From NCBI GenBank assembly GCA_019752535.1, contig JAIEMA010000043.1:1-39961 (forward strand): a stretch of DNA of 39,961 bases. The letters are read 5' to 3'. The stretch is from Bacteriovoracaceae bacterium. GTDB lineage: Bacteria > Bdellovibrionota > Bacteriovoracia > Bacteriovoracales > Bacteriovoracaceae. A model generated the notes under the pieces. That model was not told where the DNA came from. It did not search any database and was given only the letters and a program-made list of their open reading frames with translations. Positions within the stretch are counted from its first letter, which is position 1; the number at the start of each line of letters is the position of its first letter. Shown one piece after another: positions 8,183 through 17,386 of this stretch. The position numbers and the translations under genes were made by a program.

Positions 8183-9742
8183 ATGCTGACAAATACCGAG
8201 CGTCGCGCACAGCTCACCCAACTCAATGCCAAAGCCGAACAAGGCGGAGGTCTTGATCGAATCAATAAACAGCATGAGCAAGGCAAATATTCAGCGCGTG
8301 AGCGTTTGAATAAACTCCTTGATCCGCAAAGCTTTATGGAATTCGATAAATTTGTTGTTCATAAAAGCCGCGCCTTTGGCATCGAGAAGACTCAATACTT
8401 GGGCGATGGGGTAGTTACTGGAATTGGTACCATCAATGGACAGCAAGTCGCTGTTTTCAGCCAAGACTTCACTTGCTGGGGTGGAGCTCTAGGTGCTGCT
8501 TATGCAAAAAAAATCTGCAAGGTGATGGACTTTGCTCTTGAACACAGAATTCCCATCATAGGTCTTAACGATTCAGGCGGGGCCCGTATTCAAGAAGGGG
8601 TGGAATCACTTGCAGGATATGCAGAAATCTTTTGGAGAAATGCTCAAGCCTCAGGAGTTATCCCTCAGATCTCTTTGATCTTGGGACCTTGTGCTGGAGG
8701 AGCAGTTTATTCTCCAGCGCTCACTGATTTTATATTCATGGTTGAAGACACCTCTTACATGTTTGTCACTGGCCCTGATGTCATCAAAACTGTGACTCAT
8801 GAAGAAGTGACAAAAGAAGCCCTTGGCGGTGCTGCTACTCATAATGAAAAGTCTGGCGTCGCTCACTTTAAGTGCACTGATGAAGATGATTGTTTCGAGA
8901 GAGTGAGAGAACTTTTAAGTTATTTGCCAGCATCGAGTGCTGACAAGCAAACGGCTGTCTTAACGGCCGATCCAGTGAATCGCCCAAACACAAAACTTAA
9001 AGATTTCGTTCCTGATAATTCACGCAAACCTTACGATATGAAAGAGTTAGTCGTTGAAGTTGTTGATGATGGACACTTCATGGAAGTACATCGCGATTTT
9101 GCAAAAAATATCCTCAGTGGATTTGCTTCAGTGGGTGGAATTAAAGTGGGAATCATTGCCAATCAACCGGCCATACTTGCAGGTGTGCTTGATATAGATA
9201 GCTCCGTCAAAGCAGGACGATTTGTTCGCTTCTGTGATGCTTTCAATATTCCCGTTGTGACTTTTGTCGATGTTCCAGGATTCTTGCCAGGTACAGTTCA
9301 AGAGTACGGTGGCATTATTCGCCATGGCGCAAAGCTTTTGTATGCCTATTGTGAAGCCACTGTTCCTCTAATCACTGTTATTACTCGTAAGGCTTATGGT
9401 GGTGCTTATGATGTCATGGCATCAAAGCACATTCGCTCTGATATCAACCTGGCTTACCCAACAGCTGAGATCGCTGTGATGGGTGCCGAGGGGGCGGTGA
9501 ATATTATATTTAGAAATGAGCTCAATGGTCTTAAGGGCGAAGCTTTTGATAAAAAGAAAAAAGAGCTTGTTGAGAATTATGAAAATGAATTTGCTAATCC
9601 GTACCGTGCTGCAGAGTTAGGCTATTTGGATGAAATCATTTTCCCAGAAGATACTCGCTCGCGTCTCTATCAATGCCTGAAAGCGCTTGAGCATAAAAAG
9701 GTTCGCGCGCCTGAACGTAAACATGGAAACATCCCACTTTAA
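8183..9742 (+). CDS. pccB: Acyl-CoA (propionyl-CoA-type) carboxylase, carboxyltransferase subunit
   Basis: This is the carboxyltransferase of a biotin-dependent acyl-CoA carboxylase. It moves the carboxyl group from biotin onto propionyl-CoA (or acetyl-CoA) in the cytoplasm. The 519-residue length is normal for PccB. Crotonase-fold motifs are clear: [17 protein letters not shown] and [17 protein letters not shown] in the N-terminal half, [17 protein letters not shown], and in the C-terminal half [20 protein letters not shown] and [17 protein letters not shown] strong AGGAGG box lies six bases upstream of the ATG. It heads a three-gene operon with the biotin carboxylase and biotin carrier. Substrate choice between propionyl- and acetyl-CoA cannot be settled by eye. 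Confidence 0.93.
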   Translation: MLTNTERRAQLTQLNAKAEQGGGLDRINKQHEQGKYSARERLNKLLDPQSFMEFDKFVVHKSRAFGIEKTQYLGDGVVTGIGTINGQQVAVFSQDFTCWGGALGAAYAKKICKVMDFALEHRIPIIGLNDSGGARIQEGVESLAGYAEIFWRNAQASGVIPQISLILGPCAGGAVYSPALTDFIFMVEDTSYMFVTGPDVIKTVTHEEVTKEALGGAATHNEKSGVAHFKCTDEDDCFERVRELLSYLPASSADKQTAVLTADPVNRPNTKLKDFVPDNSRKPYDMKELVVEVVDDGHFMEVHRDFAKNILSGFASVGGIKVGIIANQPAILAGVLDIDSSVKAGRFVRFCDAFNIPVVTFVDVPGFLPGTVQEYGGIIRHGAKLLYAYCEATVPLITVITRKAYGGAYDVMASKHIRSDINLAYPTAEIAVMGAEGAVNIIFRNELNGLKGEAFDKKKKELVENYENEFANPYRAAELGYLDEIIFPEDTRSRLYQCLKALEHKKVRAPERKHGNIPL

Positions 9743-9752
9743 GGAGCAGATG

Positions 9753-11177
9753 ATGAAATCAAAAAGAGTTCTCATTGCTAACCGTGGTGAGATTGCGATC
9801 AGAATTGCTAAGGCATTAAATGAATTAGGACATGTCAGTGTTGGGCTTTGGACAGATAATGAAACGGAAGCCGCCCATCTTGAATATTGCCAGGAATGGG
9901 TTCATCTTTCGGGATCAACAAACCGTGACACTTATTTGAATGTGCCGAAAATTTTAGAAATTATCAAAACTCACAAAATCGATGCTGTACATCCTGGCTA
10001 TGGATTTTTATCTGAGAATGGAGAGTTTGCTAAAACTCTCAAAGCAAATGGTGTGACTTTTATTGGACCTAACCCCGAAGCCATTGCGGCCATGGGAGAT
10101 AAGGCGATTTCAAAACAATGGGCTCAAAAAGCCGGTGTTCCTGTTGTTCCAGGATCAACCGGTGAAGTGCCTACAGTTGAAGAGGCCATTAAGCTTTGTA
10201 ACAGCATTGGATACCCCATTTTATTGAAAGCTGTGGCCGGTGGCGGTGGAAAAGGGATGCGTCCGTGTCATTCAGATGCTGAAGTGAAGACAAATTTTGA
10301 AGCTGTTCAGCGTGAAGCTTTATCAAGTTTTGGTAATGCTGGTTTGCTGGTTGAAAAATATGTTCAAAACCCGCATCACATTGAAGTTCAAATCCTGGCC
10401 GATAAAAAAGGCAATGTGTTTCACTTATTTGAGAGGGAATGCTCAATTCAGAGACGTCATCAAAAAATTATTGAGGAAGCTCCCTCTCCTTTTATCGGGC
10501 ATGATGAAAAATTAAGAAAAGATATTTGTGAAACGGCAGTGAAGCTTGCCCAAGCCGTGGGATACGACTCAGCGGGGACAGTTGAGTTCATTATGGGGGA
10601 AGACCGCAAATTTTATTTCTTAGAAATGAATACGCGTATTCAAGTGGAACATCCGATTACAGAAGAAATCACTGGGATCGATTTACTAGCGAACATGGTC
10701 AAAGCTGCATTTGGAGATGAGCTTGATTTTAAATCTCAAGCTGACATTAAACTTCATGGGCATGCTATCGAGTGCCGTATTTGTGCGGAAGATCCAGTCA
10801 CGATGCTCCCGGCCCCAGGAAAAATCGCTGGCTTTGAAACGACTTTTCCTCAAGGCATCCGTTTTGATCATTGTCTTTATCCAAAGTTTACCATTACACC
10901 AGACTTTGATCCCATGGTCGGAAAGCTTATCGCGAGAGGTTACAATCGCGCCGTAGCGATTAGAAAGGTGAGAGCGGCTCTGGATGGATTACTGTTGGAT
11001 GGTCTTAAAACAAATATCCCTTTGCTAAAAGTCATCCTTGATGAAGAGAACTTTAAAGCGGGGAAATACACCACTCACTATATTGCTGGCGTGAAGCCGC
11101 AAGAGAAAGTTCAACTTGCAGAGCCGGTTGAGGCTTTAATGATGAGAGTGGCTTCTGTTGAAATGGGACAGGTTTAA
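9753..11177 (+). CDS. Biotin carboxylase subunit of acyl-CoA carboxylase
   Basis: This is an ATP-dependent biotin carboxylase, the AccC/PccA N-terminal part, that carboxylates biotin on the carrier protein. It has the N-terminal KRVLIANRGEIAIRIAKAL and HPGYGFLSEN, the ATP-grasp glycine loop AGGGGKGMR, and ERECSIQRRHQKIIEEAPS. The catalytic and metal site is EMNTRIQVEHPITEEITG. The frame extends upstream into pccB. The start is placed at ATG 9753 because an AAGGAG box lies six bases before it and homology to AccC begins there; ATG 9750 is an alternative. At about 474 residues it lacks the biotinyl domain, which the next gene provides. Confidence 0.93.
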   Translation: MKSKRVLIANRGEIAIRIAKALNELGHVSVGLWTDNETEAAHLEYCQEWVHLSGSTNRDTYLNVPKILEIIKTHKIDAVHPGYGFLSENGEFAKTLKANGVTFIGPNPEAIAAMGDKAISKQWAQKAGVPVVPGSTGEVPTVEEAIKLCNSIGYPILLKAVAGGGGKGMRPCHSDAEVKTNFEAVQREALSSFGNAGLLVEKYVQNPHHIEVQILADKKGNVFHLFERECSIQRRHQKIIEEAPSPFIGHDEKLRKDICETAVKLAQAVGYDSAGTVEFIMGEDRKFYFLEMNTRIQVEHPITEEITGIDLLANMVKAAFGDELDFKSQADIKLHGHAIECRICAEDPVTMLPAPGKIAGFETTFPQGIRFDHCLYPKFTITPDFDPMVGKLIARGYNRAVAIRKVRAALDGLLLDGLKTNIPLLKVILDEENFKAGKYTTHYIAGVKPQEKVQLAEPVEALMMRVASVEMGQV

Positions 11178-11178
11178 T

Positions 11179-11658
11179 ATGAGATATTATTTTGTTGATC
11201 AAGATCGCAAGGACACTGTGATTGATTTAAACCAAGTAGATAAAGCAGGTGTCATCACTCGCTTCACTTTTCAAGATAAAACTTTTTATGCTCGTAAACT
11301 CGCAGGTAAATTGTTTGGCTCTTGGGATGAGAAGAAATGGTTTAAACTCACCCAACTCTCTCCAGGTGAAACGGTCGTCTCCAATACAGTGACCTACAAA
11401 ATGTATCGAGGCTTTAAGCCCTCTGGACTGTTTAATGCCAGTGCCGGAGCCCTTGTGACCCAGATGCCTGGCAAAGTCGTTAAGCTCATGGCCAAGGTTG
11501 GGGATAAGGTTGAAAAGGGTCAGACCATTCTCATTCTAGAGGCGATGAAGATGGAAAATGAGATTAAGGCGGGAATGTCGGGGATCCTTAAAACTCTGTA
11601 TGTAGAGCCTGGCCAGGCCCTTGAGTCTGGAGTGTTGATGGCCGAGATAGAAGAGTAA
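11179..11658 (+). CDS. Biotin carboxyl carrier subunit of acyl-CoA carboxylase
   Basis: This is the separate biotin-carrier subunit for the carboxylase. Counted from the chosen ATG, the protein has 159 residues. Residues about 1-88 resemble the BT or linker region found between biotin carboxylase and biotinyl domains in propionyl-CoA carboxylase alpha subunits. Residues 90-159 are a biotinyl/lipoyl hammerhead with the biotinylation motif EAMKMEN and acceptor lysine K124. The start is one base after the biotin carboxylase stop. An upstream in-frame TTG at 11158 would overlap that gene and is less likely. In most relatives this unit is fused to the biotin carboxylase. Confidence 0.9.
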   Translation: MRYYFVDQDRKDTVIDLNQVDKAGVITRFTFQDKTFYARKLAGKLFGSWDEKKWFKLTQLSPGETVVSNTVTYKMYRGFKPSGLFNASAGALVTQMPGKVVKLMAKVGDKVEKGQTILILEAMKMENEIKAGMSGILKTLYVEPGQALESGVLMAEIEE

Positions 11659-11661
11659 TGA

Positions 11662-12972
11662 CTACTGGCCTGCTCCAGTAATAACGGTTTTGATCGTCTT
11701 CGCAATGATGAGTACATCAAGCCAGAGGCTTCTGTTCTTTACATAGAACAAATCAAACTGGAGCTTCTCTTTTGAGTCTTCAATCGTAAATCCGTAGCGA
11801 AATGTCACTTGTGCCCAACCGGTAACACCGGGCTTTACAAGGTGTCTCAACGAAAAATAGGGGATATTAGGTTCAAGCTGAGATTTTATGATTTCAGGAC
11901 GCTCAGGTCTGGGTCCCACTAAACTCATTTCACCTTTAAAAATATTAATGAGCTGAGGCAGTTCATCAAGGCGAGTCTTTCTTAAAATAGCACCAACAAA
12001 AGTAACTCTCGCATCGCCGGGCTTTGCCCACTGGGCGCCCGCTTTCTCGGCATCTACTACCATGGTGCGAAGTTTATAGAGTGTGAAGTTCTTATTATTA
12101 AGACCAACACGAGTTTGTTTAAAAAAAATGGGGCGGCCATGCACTATCAAAAGTAGGGGGATGAGAAAAATCATGAGAGGGAGAAGTAAAAGAATCAAAG
12201 CCGTTGCGACAGTGCGATCTAAGAAAGTTTTTAGCAAGTCAAAAGTGGCTGATTTTTGGAGACCGCAAAATTCAATAAACCAAGTTTGATCAATTGATGT
12301 AATTGGGATTTTGCCTGAAATTTTTTCTGAGAAGTGAGCAAGGTCCATAATTTCGACGCCTGTACCTAGCATCGAGAAAACCTTTTTGAATAATGCTTCA
12401 TCCTTCACGACACTTCTTTCAATAGCGATTAAATTTAAGTCTTTAGGAATAATGAATTCACTTTCACTATTTGAATGAGTGCCTACGATTTTGTATCCGA
12501 GATAGGGCTTGCGATCTATTTCAAAGACACATGTATCGATTGTTTCTTGAGAGCCAATGAGCAATGTGTTTCGAATACGAGTTCCAGTAGAGAGAAACTT
12601 AAAAAAGAACTGACGCCATTCAAACATCAAATAGGGACTTACCAAGACAATAATTAGTATTCGGGTTCCTGGAAAAATATGGCGAAGTTCGCCAGGGGCG
12701 AAATACATAATAACGAATGAAATCAAGCCCGCAAAAGTGGTTGCCCGAATAAGTGATATGGGGAGTTCGGCTGGATTGTGTGTTTTTAGAGTATAGAGGC
12801 CCTCAGTGAAATACATAATGAGCCACAAAGGCATAATTCTCAGAAATCCAACCAGATACTCTGGGATAATTGAAGCCTCCTTAATAGGAAGCATAGAGAG
12901 AAGCAGGGCAACCAAAAGGATAAGGCTGTCTACGAGGATAAGTAGGGTGGTTTTCTCAGAATTGCTCATCAT
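11662..12972 (-). CDS. Initiating polyprenyl-phosphate glycosyl-1-phosphate transferase (WcaJ/WbaP-like)
   Basis: This membrane enzyme starts exopolysaccharide repeat units by moving a sugar-1-phosphate from a UDP-sugar to undecaprenyl phosphate. The 436-residue protein has about four N-terminal membrane segments. A soluble Rossmann-like middle domain (residues about 120-230) and a hydrophobic re-entrant helix (residues about 250-280) follow. The bacterial sugar-transferase catalytic domain shows FTLYKLRTM, TRLDELPQLINIFKGEMS, LVGPRPERPE and KPGVTGWAQV. This is the full-length polytopic type. It runs opposite to the next genes, and its stop is three bases from the biotin carrier gene on the other strand. 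The exact sugar is not predictable. Confidence 0.92.
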   Translation of the reverse strand: MMSNSEKTTLLILVDSLILLVALLLSMLPIKEASIIPEYLVGFLRIMPLWLIMYFTEGLYTLKTHNPAELPISLIRATTFAGLISFVIMYFAPGELRHIFPGTRILIIVLVSPYLMFEWRQFFFKFLSTGTRIRNTLLIGSQETIDTCVFEIDRKPYLGYKIVGTHSNSESEFIIPKDLNLIAIERSVVKDEALFKKVFSMLGTGVEIMDLAHFSEKISGKIPITSIDQTWFIEFCGLQKSATFDLLKTFLDRTVATALILLLLPLMIFLIPLLLIVHGRPIFFKQTRVGLNNKNFTLYKLRTMVVDAEKAGAQWAKPGDARVTFVGAILRKTRLDELPQLINIFKGEMSLVGPRPERPEIIKSQLEPNIPYFSLRHLVKPGVTGWAQVTFRYGFTIEDSKEKLQFDLFYVKNRSLWLDVLIIAKTIKTVITGAGQ

Positions 12973-13042
12973 TAAAATGTAATGATTTCAGCCAATTATG
13001 TCTATTTGATATGTAATATTTTCCAAAAAACACATTCAGGCC

Positions 13043-13071
13043 TTGAAATGGTGTAAGTAGGGGACTCTAAT
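13043..13071 (+). promoter_or_regulatory. Candidate sigma-70 promoter for the polysaccharide gene group
   Basis: TTGAAA (13043-13048) and TCTAAT (13066-13071) are separated by 17 bases in the divergent gap 12973-13085, and each matches consensus at five of six positions. The predicted transcription start near 13077-13079 falls in or just after the GGGAG ribosome-binding site of the next gene. Either the leader is extremely short or the true promoter lies elsewhere. It was assigned by eye. Confidence 0.3.
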
Positions 13072-13085
13072 TTTTGGGAGTATCT

Positions 13086-13607
13086 ATGGAATCGCCAAGT
13101 TATTCACAGTCTGTGAGCTGGAGTGAGATTGCTAAGAATCTTGATTTTTCAATTCGATCAAGAAAAGCAAGCTCTCTGTTAGTTGTCTCTGAATTCTCGG
13201 GTGAGGGAAAGACAAGTTTCATAGAAAATACAATGCCGCTTATGAAAGAGATCTACGGAAGAAGAATTCTTTGTGTTGATTTTTCTAAGCAAGCCGTATC
13301 AGATGCTTCTTCGAAGGGCGTCGATTATCTTCAAAGGGCACCGATAACTGATTTTCAAAATTTATCCGAAAATGAAAAAATATCGATGATTAATAAAGTC
13401 GTTCAAGAAGCGAAAGCCGACTACGATCTCGTTATTGTTGAAGCACATTCAAATAAAAACTTATCAAATTATTCTGCATTTGATGGATGCGTGCTTGTGA
13501 GATCAAACAAAAGCATAACAAATAATTCAGATAGCAAAATACTTGAAAAACTTAAAGAAGCCGAATGCCCTGTTATTGGCCTTGTTTATAATGGAGCTCT
13601 TTCGTGA
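13086..13607 (+). CDS. CpsD/Wzc-like P-loop ATPase, degenerate tyrosine-kinase homologue
   Basis: This 173-residue protein resembles the cytoplasmic domain of bacterial tyrosine autokinases that control polysaccharide assembly. It has a clear Walker A loop SEFSGEGKTS near residue 40. The Walker A' strand ILCVDFS keeps one Asp but lacks the usual DxD pair. The Walker B-like strand DLVIVEAHS has Glu where kinases have Asp, and there is no tyrosine cluster at the C terminus. It is also shorter than active CpsD proteins. The start ATG 13086 follows a GGGAG box; an upstream TTG was rejected. The next gene, a Wzz-like membrane partner, overlaps it by four bases, matching the CpsC-CpsD pair arrangement. 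Confidence 0.75.
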   Translation: MESPSYSQSVSWSEIAKNLDFSIRSRKASSLLVVSEFSGEGKTSFIENTMPLMKEIYGRRILCVDFSKQAVSDASSKGVDYLQRAPITDFQNLSENEKISMINKVVQEAKADYDLVIVEAHSNKNLSNYSAFDGCVLVRSNKSITNNSDSKILEKLKEAECPVIGLVYNGALS

Positions 13608-14776
13608 ATACAGATAAAGTCCTGATTAAAGATTTAATTAATACGATCAAAAAATATCAATTCAGAATTGCAGGTATATGTATTCTGACTGCGACATTTT
13701 TCCTCCAGCTGACTTTTTGGATTGAAAAACAATATGTCTCAACATTTGAGATTAATGTGTATTCAAAGTACTTCCAAAGTCCGCTAATCTCTGGTGTGAT
13801 TCCTGACATGTTTAATATTCCAGAGATGAGATTTGCGATCGATTCGATGGTGAAAGAAGCGATCAGTGATGATTTTGTCGATCAAATTGGTAGAAGATAT
13901 AATATCTATACTGGAACGAAAGACGAGAGAGAAATTGCAAGAGAGAGACAAGATTTACGTGATCGATTTTCATATTTCTCAACTGGTGGGCAGAGCTATC
14001 AAGTCTCTTTCTCTCACTCAGATCCATTTGTGGCCAAGAAAGTAGCCGAGGAAACCCTTGATGTTGTGAGTGGACATATTGTTGATAAAAGAATTAGCAC
14101 GATCGAATTAGTTAAAGAGGTGATGATTAAGAAGCTTAATTCTTTTAATGCTTCTCAAAAGTTCACCCAGAGAGGAGCTGAAAAGGCACTTGCTTCTAAG
14201 TCGCCTGATGTTTTAAAAGATGAACTTCTTAAGATAAACACAAGCATCGAAGCTTTGGGTGTACAGCTCAAAGAAAATCATCCAAAGATCAGAGTTTTAA
14301 AACAAAGAAAAGCGACAATTCTTTCTTGGCTTAAAGAGTATGACATTAAGGATCTCAGCCAAGAAAAAGCAGATCTTCCTTTTGAGATGACTCATGACAA
14401 AGTTATATCTGAACAGCTTTCAAGTAAGTTCTATGCCAAATATCATGATTTTAATATTGCTCTAGAGATCGAGAAGAAATCTTTGCAAAGCTATATCGGT
14501 GTTATCAAGAAGCCACAGCTCCCAGTTTCTCCGATTTGGCCTAAAAAGAGACTATTTGCCAGCCTTGGGTTTATTATTGGTTTAATCTTTGCTTTCATAT
14601 ATGTCTTTATTCAAGAGGTCCTTTTGCCAAGCAAAATGGAGCTTCTCATAATCGAAGCAAAGAAATTAAATGCACCTATTCTGGGAGAATTTCCTATTGA
14701 AGAAGTGGGAGAGTTTAAAAGCCTCAAGAAGGATATTGTTCGAGGAACAAAAAACCTCCTGAGAGTGGGGCGTTGA
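13604..14776 (+). CDS. Wzz/CpsC-like polysaccharide co-polymerase (chain-length determinant)
   Basis: This inner-membrane protein regulates polymer chain length and couples synthesis to export. The 390 residues include an N-terminal membrane segment (about 21-40) and a large periplasmic region with long charged helices likely forming coiled coils (residues 190-300). The C-terminal Wzz signature is a proline-rich stretch, PQLPVSPIWPKKRLFASLG, leading into a second membrane helix. It starts at a GTG overlapping the previous stop (GTGA). The kinase-like domain is a separate upstream gene, so this is the split form. Translation coupling indicates a complex between the two. Confidence 0.87.
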   Translation: MNTDKVLIKDLINTIKKYQFRIAGICILTATFFLQLTFWIEKQYVSTFEINVYSKYFQSPLISGVIPDMFNIPEMRFAIDSMVKEAISDDFVDQIGRRYNIYTGTKDEREIARERQDLRDRFSYFSTGGQSYQVSFSHSDPFVAKKVAEETLDVVSGHIVDKRISTIELVKEVMIKKLNSFNASQKFTQRGAEKALASKSPDVLKDELLKINTSIEALGVQLKENHPKIRVLKQRKATILSWLKEYDIKDLSQEKADLPFEMTHDKVISEQLSSKFYAKYHDFNIALEIEKKSLQSYIGVIKKPQLPVSPIWPKKRLFASLGFIIGLIFAFIYVFIQEVLLPSKMELLIIEAKKLNAPILGEFPIEEVGEFKSLKKDIVRGTKNLLRVGR

Positions 14777-16191
14777 AAGAGTTAGAACTTTTTATTATTG
14801 AGTGCCACCAATTCTTTTTTCTATTGGTGGTTTTAGTTTTTAGTTTTCTTCTTCTTAATGATCTATCTTCTTTCAAGAACCGCTTCAGCTCAAACAAACG
14901 ATCGCTTATCGTCTTAGGCTTAAGTGTTTTTTGCCTTGGGATTATCTGGGTTTTGTTTGAAGCCTGGGGTATTCAAGGATTATTCTTCTCCATTGAATTT
15001 GGAATTCTGACTACATTTGCAATAATACATCCGAAGTATGCTGTAAGTTTTTTGGTGTATTTGCTTTTGTCCAGACCTTGGGAATCTTACTCCAATCAAA
15101 TGATGAGTTCGATGCCTCGTGATATATCAATTATAACAGTTGCAACGATCCTTTTTTTTAAAGTGGTAAACAAGAAGCTCTATTTTAGATTTAACCCTGG
15201 CACTCTAACATTGATTCTATTTTCGATCTGGATGTTTTTATCTGGATTCTTTTCCAATCATGTGGATGTCGCCATGTTTCAGTTTTCTGAAGTGTTCTCA
15301 AAGGGCGTCATCCTTTTCCTTCTTATACAAAATGGCCTAGAAAACGAGGAAGATATTATACCTGTAAAAGCCGTTTTTGTTTTAGCAATCCTTGAAAAGT
15401 GTTTTGTGAGTTTTATGAAAAGCTATGTTCTTCTTGATCAAACTATTCCAGAGGATTCGATCTCTCGATTAGAAAGTGTAGGTATACTTTCTAATTCAAA
15501 CGATATCGCAGCGATCTTTGTGCTGGCGATTCCATTTGCGATCTTCTTCATTTTACGTACTAAAATTCGGCCGTTCAATTGGCTTGTGGCGATAGGTGCA
15601 CTAACTGTTATGTCAGTTTTAGTTTGGAAATCCCAGTCAAGAGGAGCTCTCCTCGGTCTCTTTGCAATTTTTGGTGCTTACGCATTAACAAGGATAAGGA
15701 GTAAAAAACTTCTAGCTCTAAGCTTCGCTTTTGGTGCCATCGCTACTGTTGGAGCGTTTTCAATGCTTCAAAGAGGCGCTGAAGACATCGAAGGTTCAAC
15801 ATCAAATCGTAAGCTGTACTGGCAGGCCGGGGTGAATATGGCCGTGCGGAATCCAATCTTTGGTGTTGGTTTTTGGGGATTTCCACAGAACCTTCCTAAC
15901 TATGTGCCTGATGGAAACGTTGGAAGTGAAGGGGAGCATATGACTGCTCACTCCACCTGGGTCCTTGCTTTAGCAGAGGGTGGTCCTATTGGACTAATCA
16001 TATTCCTCTCTCTATGGGGGTATGCCTTCAAAGAAGCTTGGAAAATTCGTCAAGATAGCCCTGAATATTTTTTAGGCTTAGCTGGCTATGGAACCTGTAT
16101 CACATTCCTCTCACACACTTATTTACTGTACCCTTACATTTTGCTCTCTCTCTCAATAACACATGCTAAATTGGTGCGACTAAAGAGTTGA
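14773..16191 (+). CDS. O-antigen polymerase/ligase-like membrane protein (Wzy candidate)
   Basis: This 472-residue polytopic protein has about eleven membrane segments and the Wzy_C/O-antigen ligase signature. That signature comprises WKSQSRGALLGLFAIFGAYA, the large periplasmic loop with NRKLYWQAGVNMAVRNPIFGVGFWGF, a conserved His in TAHSTWVLALAEGGPIGLI, and terminal membrane helices. In this locus it is the natural candidate for the polymerase that joins repeat units in the periplasm, although family members also act as ligases. The start is a TTG overlapping the preceding stop, with a GTGGGG-like box upstream. Start and stop overlaps across 13086-16191 show tight coupling. Confidence 0.87.
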   Translation: MKELELFIIECHQFFFLLVVLVFSFLLLNDLSSFKNRFSSNKRSLIVLGLSVFCLGIIWVLFEAWGIQGLFFSIEFGILTTFAIIHPKYAVSFLVYLLLSRPWESYSNQMMSSMPRDISIITVATILFFKVVNKKLYFRFNPGTLTLILFSIWMFLSGFFSNHVDVAMFQFSEVFSKGVILFLLIQNGLENEEDIIPVKAVFVLAILEKCFVSFMKSYVLLDQTIPEDSISRLESVGILSNSNDIAAIFVLAIPFAIFFILRTKIRPFNWLVAIGALTVMSVLVWKSQSRGALLGLFAIFGAYALTRIRSKKLLALSFAFGAIATVGAFSMLQRGAEDIEGSTSNRKLYWQAGVNMAVRNPIFGVGFWGFPQNLPNYVPDGNVGSEGEHMTAHSTWVLALAEGGPIGLIIFLSLWGYAFKEAWKIRQDSPEYFLGLAGYGTCITFLSHTYLLYPYILLSLSITHAKLVRLKS

Positions 16192-16198
16192 GGTCGCC

Positions 16199-17344
16199 AT
16201 GAACTTAATGCTTATCCTTTTGCTGGGTATTCTATTCTATATTTATGTAGGATATTTTTTTCTATGCTTAATTCTTGGAAAAATATTTAAAAGAAAAATC
16301 ACTCAATCAGATATTACGCCTTCTGTATCACTTTTGATTGCTGCCTATAATGAAGAATCGTCAATTGAGGCAAAGATTCTCAATTCACTTGAGCTGGACT
16401 ATCCAAAAGACAAATTAGAAATAATAGTTGTATCTGATGGTTCAACCGATAGAACCGATGAAATTGTAAATAGATTTTTAAGCCGCGGAGTGAGATTAGT
16501 TCGAGTTGAGGGAAGAGTCGGTAAAACTCAAGCTAGAAATGTTGCAGTTAATTTAGCCAATGGTGAAATCATACTCTTTTCAGACGCAACGACTAAGTAT
16601 GATCCAAAGATTATTCGTAAAATGGTTAGAAATTTTGCGGATCCTCAGGTAGGGATGGTCACATCTCAGTTGATATATTTTGCGAACAAAAACAGCTCCA
16701 TGGGTCTAGGGCAGAAACTATTTTGGAAATATGAATCACTGCTAAAGAAAGCTCAAAACCAAATGGGTACTCTCACCGGTACAGTTGGGTGTGCAACATC
16801 TTTCAGAAAGAAGTTTTATACACCATTGCCTTCCAATATTATCGAAGACTTTACTGAGCCCTTGATGTTTATTTTAAAGGGTTTCAGAGTGGTCTACGAG
16901 GAAGAAGCGATCTGCTACGAAGAAGTCACCGACAAAACCAAGCAAGAGTTAAAAATGAGAGTTCGTGTTATAAGAGGCGGGATGACAGGATTGTTATATG
17001 CCAAAAAAATTCTAAACCCCTTTATGTACCTCGTTCCTTCCTTCCAATTGATAAGTCATAAAGTTTTAAGATGGCTTGCGCCAATTATTGGCCTTTCTCT
17101 TTTGTTTGTTAGTATTTCAGCCGTGATTTTCGAGAGCTCTAATATCTTTGCTTCTTTGATTCTTTTGCTGCAACTATTGTTCTACCTCTGTGCTCTTGTC
17201 TCATATATTGTTGAGAAAAGAGGTAAAACGCTCTCAAAAATCTCAATACCTCATTATTTTGTTATTTTAAACATTGCATCACTTGTGGCCTTGTTTAAAA
17301 CTGCTACATCAAAACTTGAAGCGACCTGGGAAACTCAGCGATAA
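16199..17344 (+). CDS. Membrane glycosyltransferase, family 2
   Basis: This is a processive-type GT2 glycosyltransferase of the inner membrane that builds or extends the polysaccharide. An N-terminal membrane helix (residues 3-27) precedes a GT-A domain with SLLIAAYNEESSIEAK and VVSDGSTDRT (D80). A degenerate DxD follows as FSDATT (D129), with the catalytic base in IIEDFT (E216-D217). The acceptor-binding QxxRW motif is replaced by an RVRVIRGG segment (254-261). Two or three C-terminal membrane helices follow. It lies seven bases after the Wzy-like gene. Its sugar donor is unknown; the deviation at QxxRW suggests a single-addition enzyme rather than a synthase. Confidence 0.88.
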   Translation: MNLMLILLLGILFYIYVGYFFLCLILGKIFKRKITQSDITPSVSLLIAAYNEESSIEAKILNSLELDYPKDKLEIIVVSDGSTDRTDEIVNRFLSRGVRLVRVEGRVGKTQARNVAVNLANGEIILFSDATTKYDPKIIRKMVRNFADPQVGMVTSQLIYFANKNSSMGLGQKLFWKYESLLKKAQNQMGTLTGTVGCATSFRKKFYTPLPSNIIEDFTEPLMFILKGFRVVYEEEAICYEEVTDKTKQELKMRVRVIRGGMTGLLYAKKILNPFMYLVPSFQLISHKVLRWLAPIIGLSLLFVSISAVIFESSNIFASLILLLQLLFYLCALVSYIVEKRGKTLSKISIPHYFVILNIASLVALFKTATSKLEATWETQR

Positions 17345-17386
17345 TCTCAGTGTGCATTAAAACTCATTCTCACAAGGCGAGAGATA

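Noticed and set aside
9687-9752. Extended N terminus for the biotin carboxylase, starting inside pccB
   Set aside because: The extra residues match no AccC N terminus, and the AAGGAG box is placed for the ATG at 9753.
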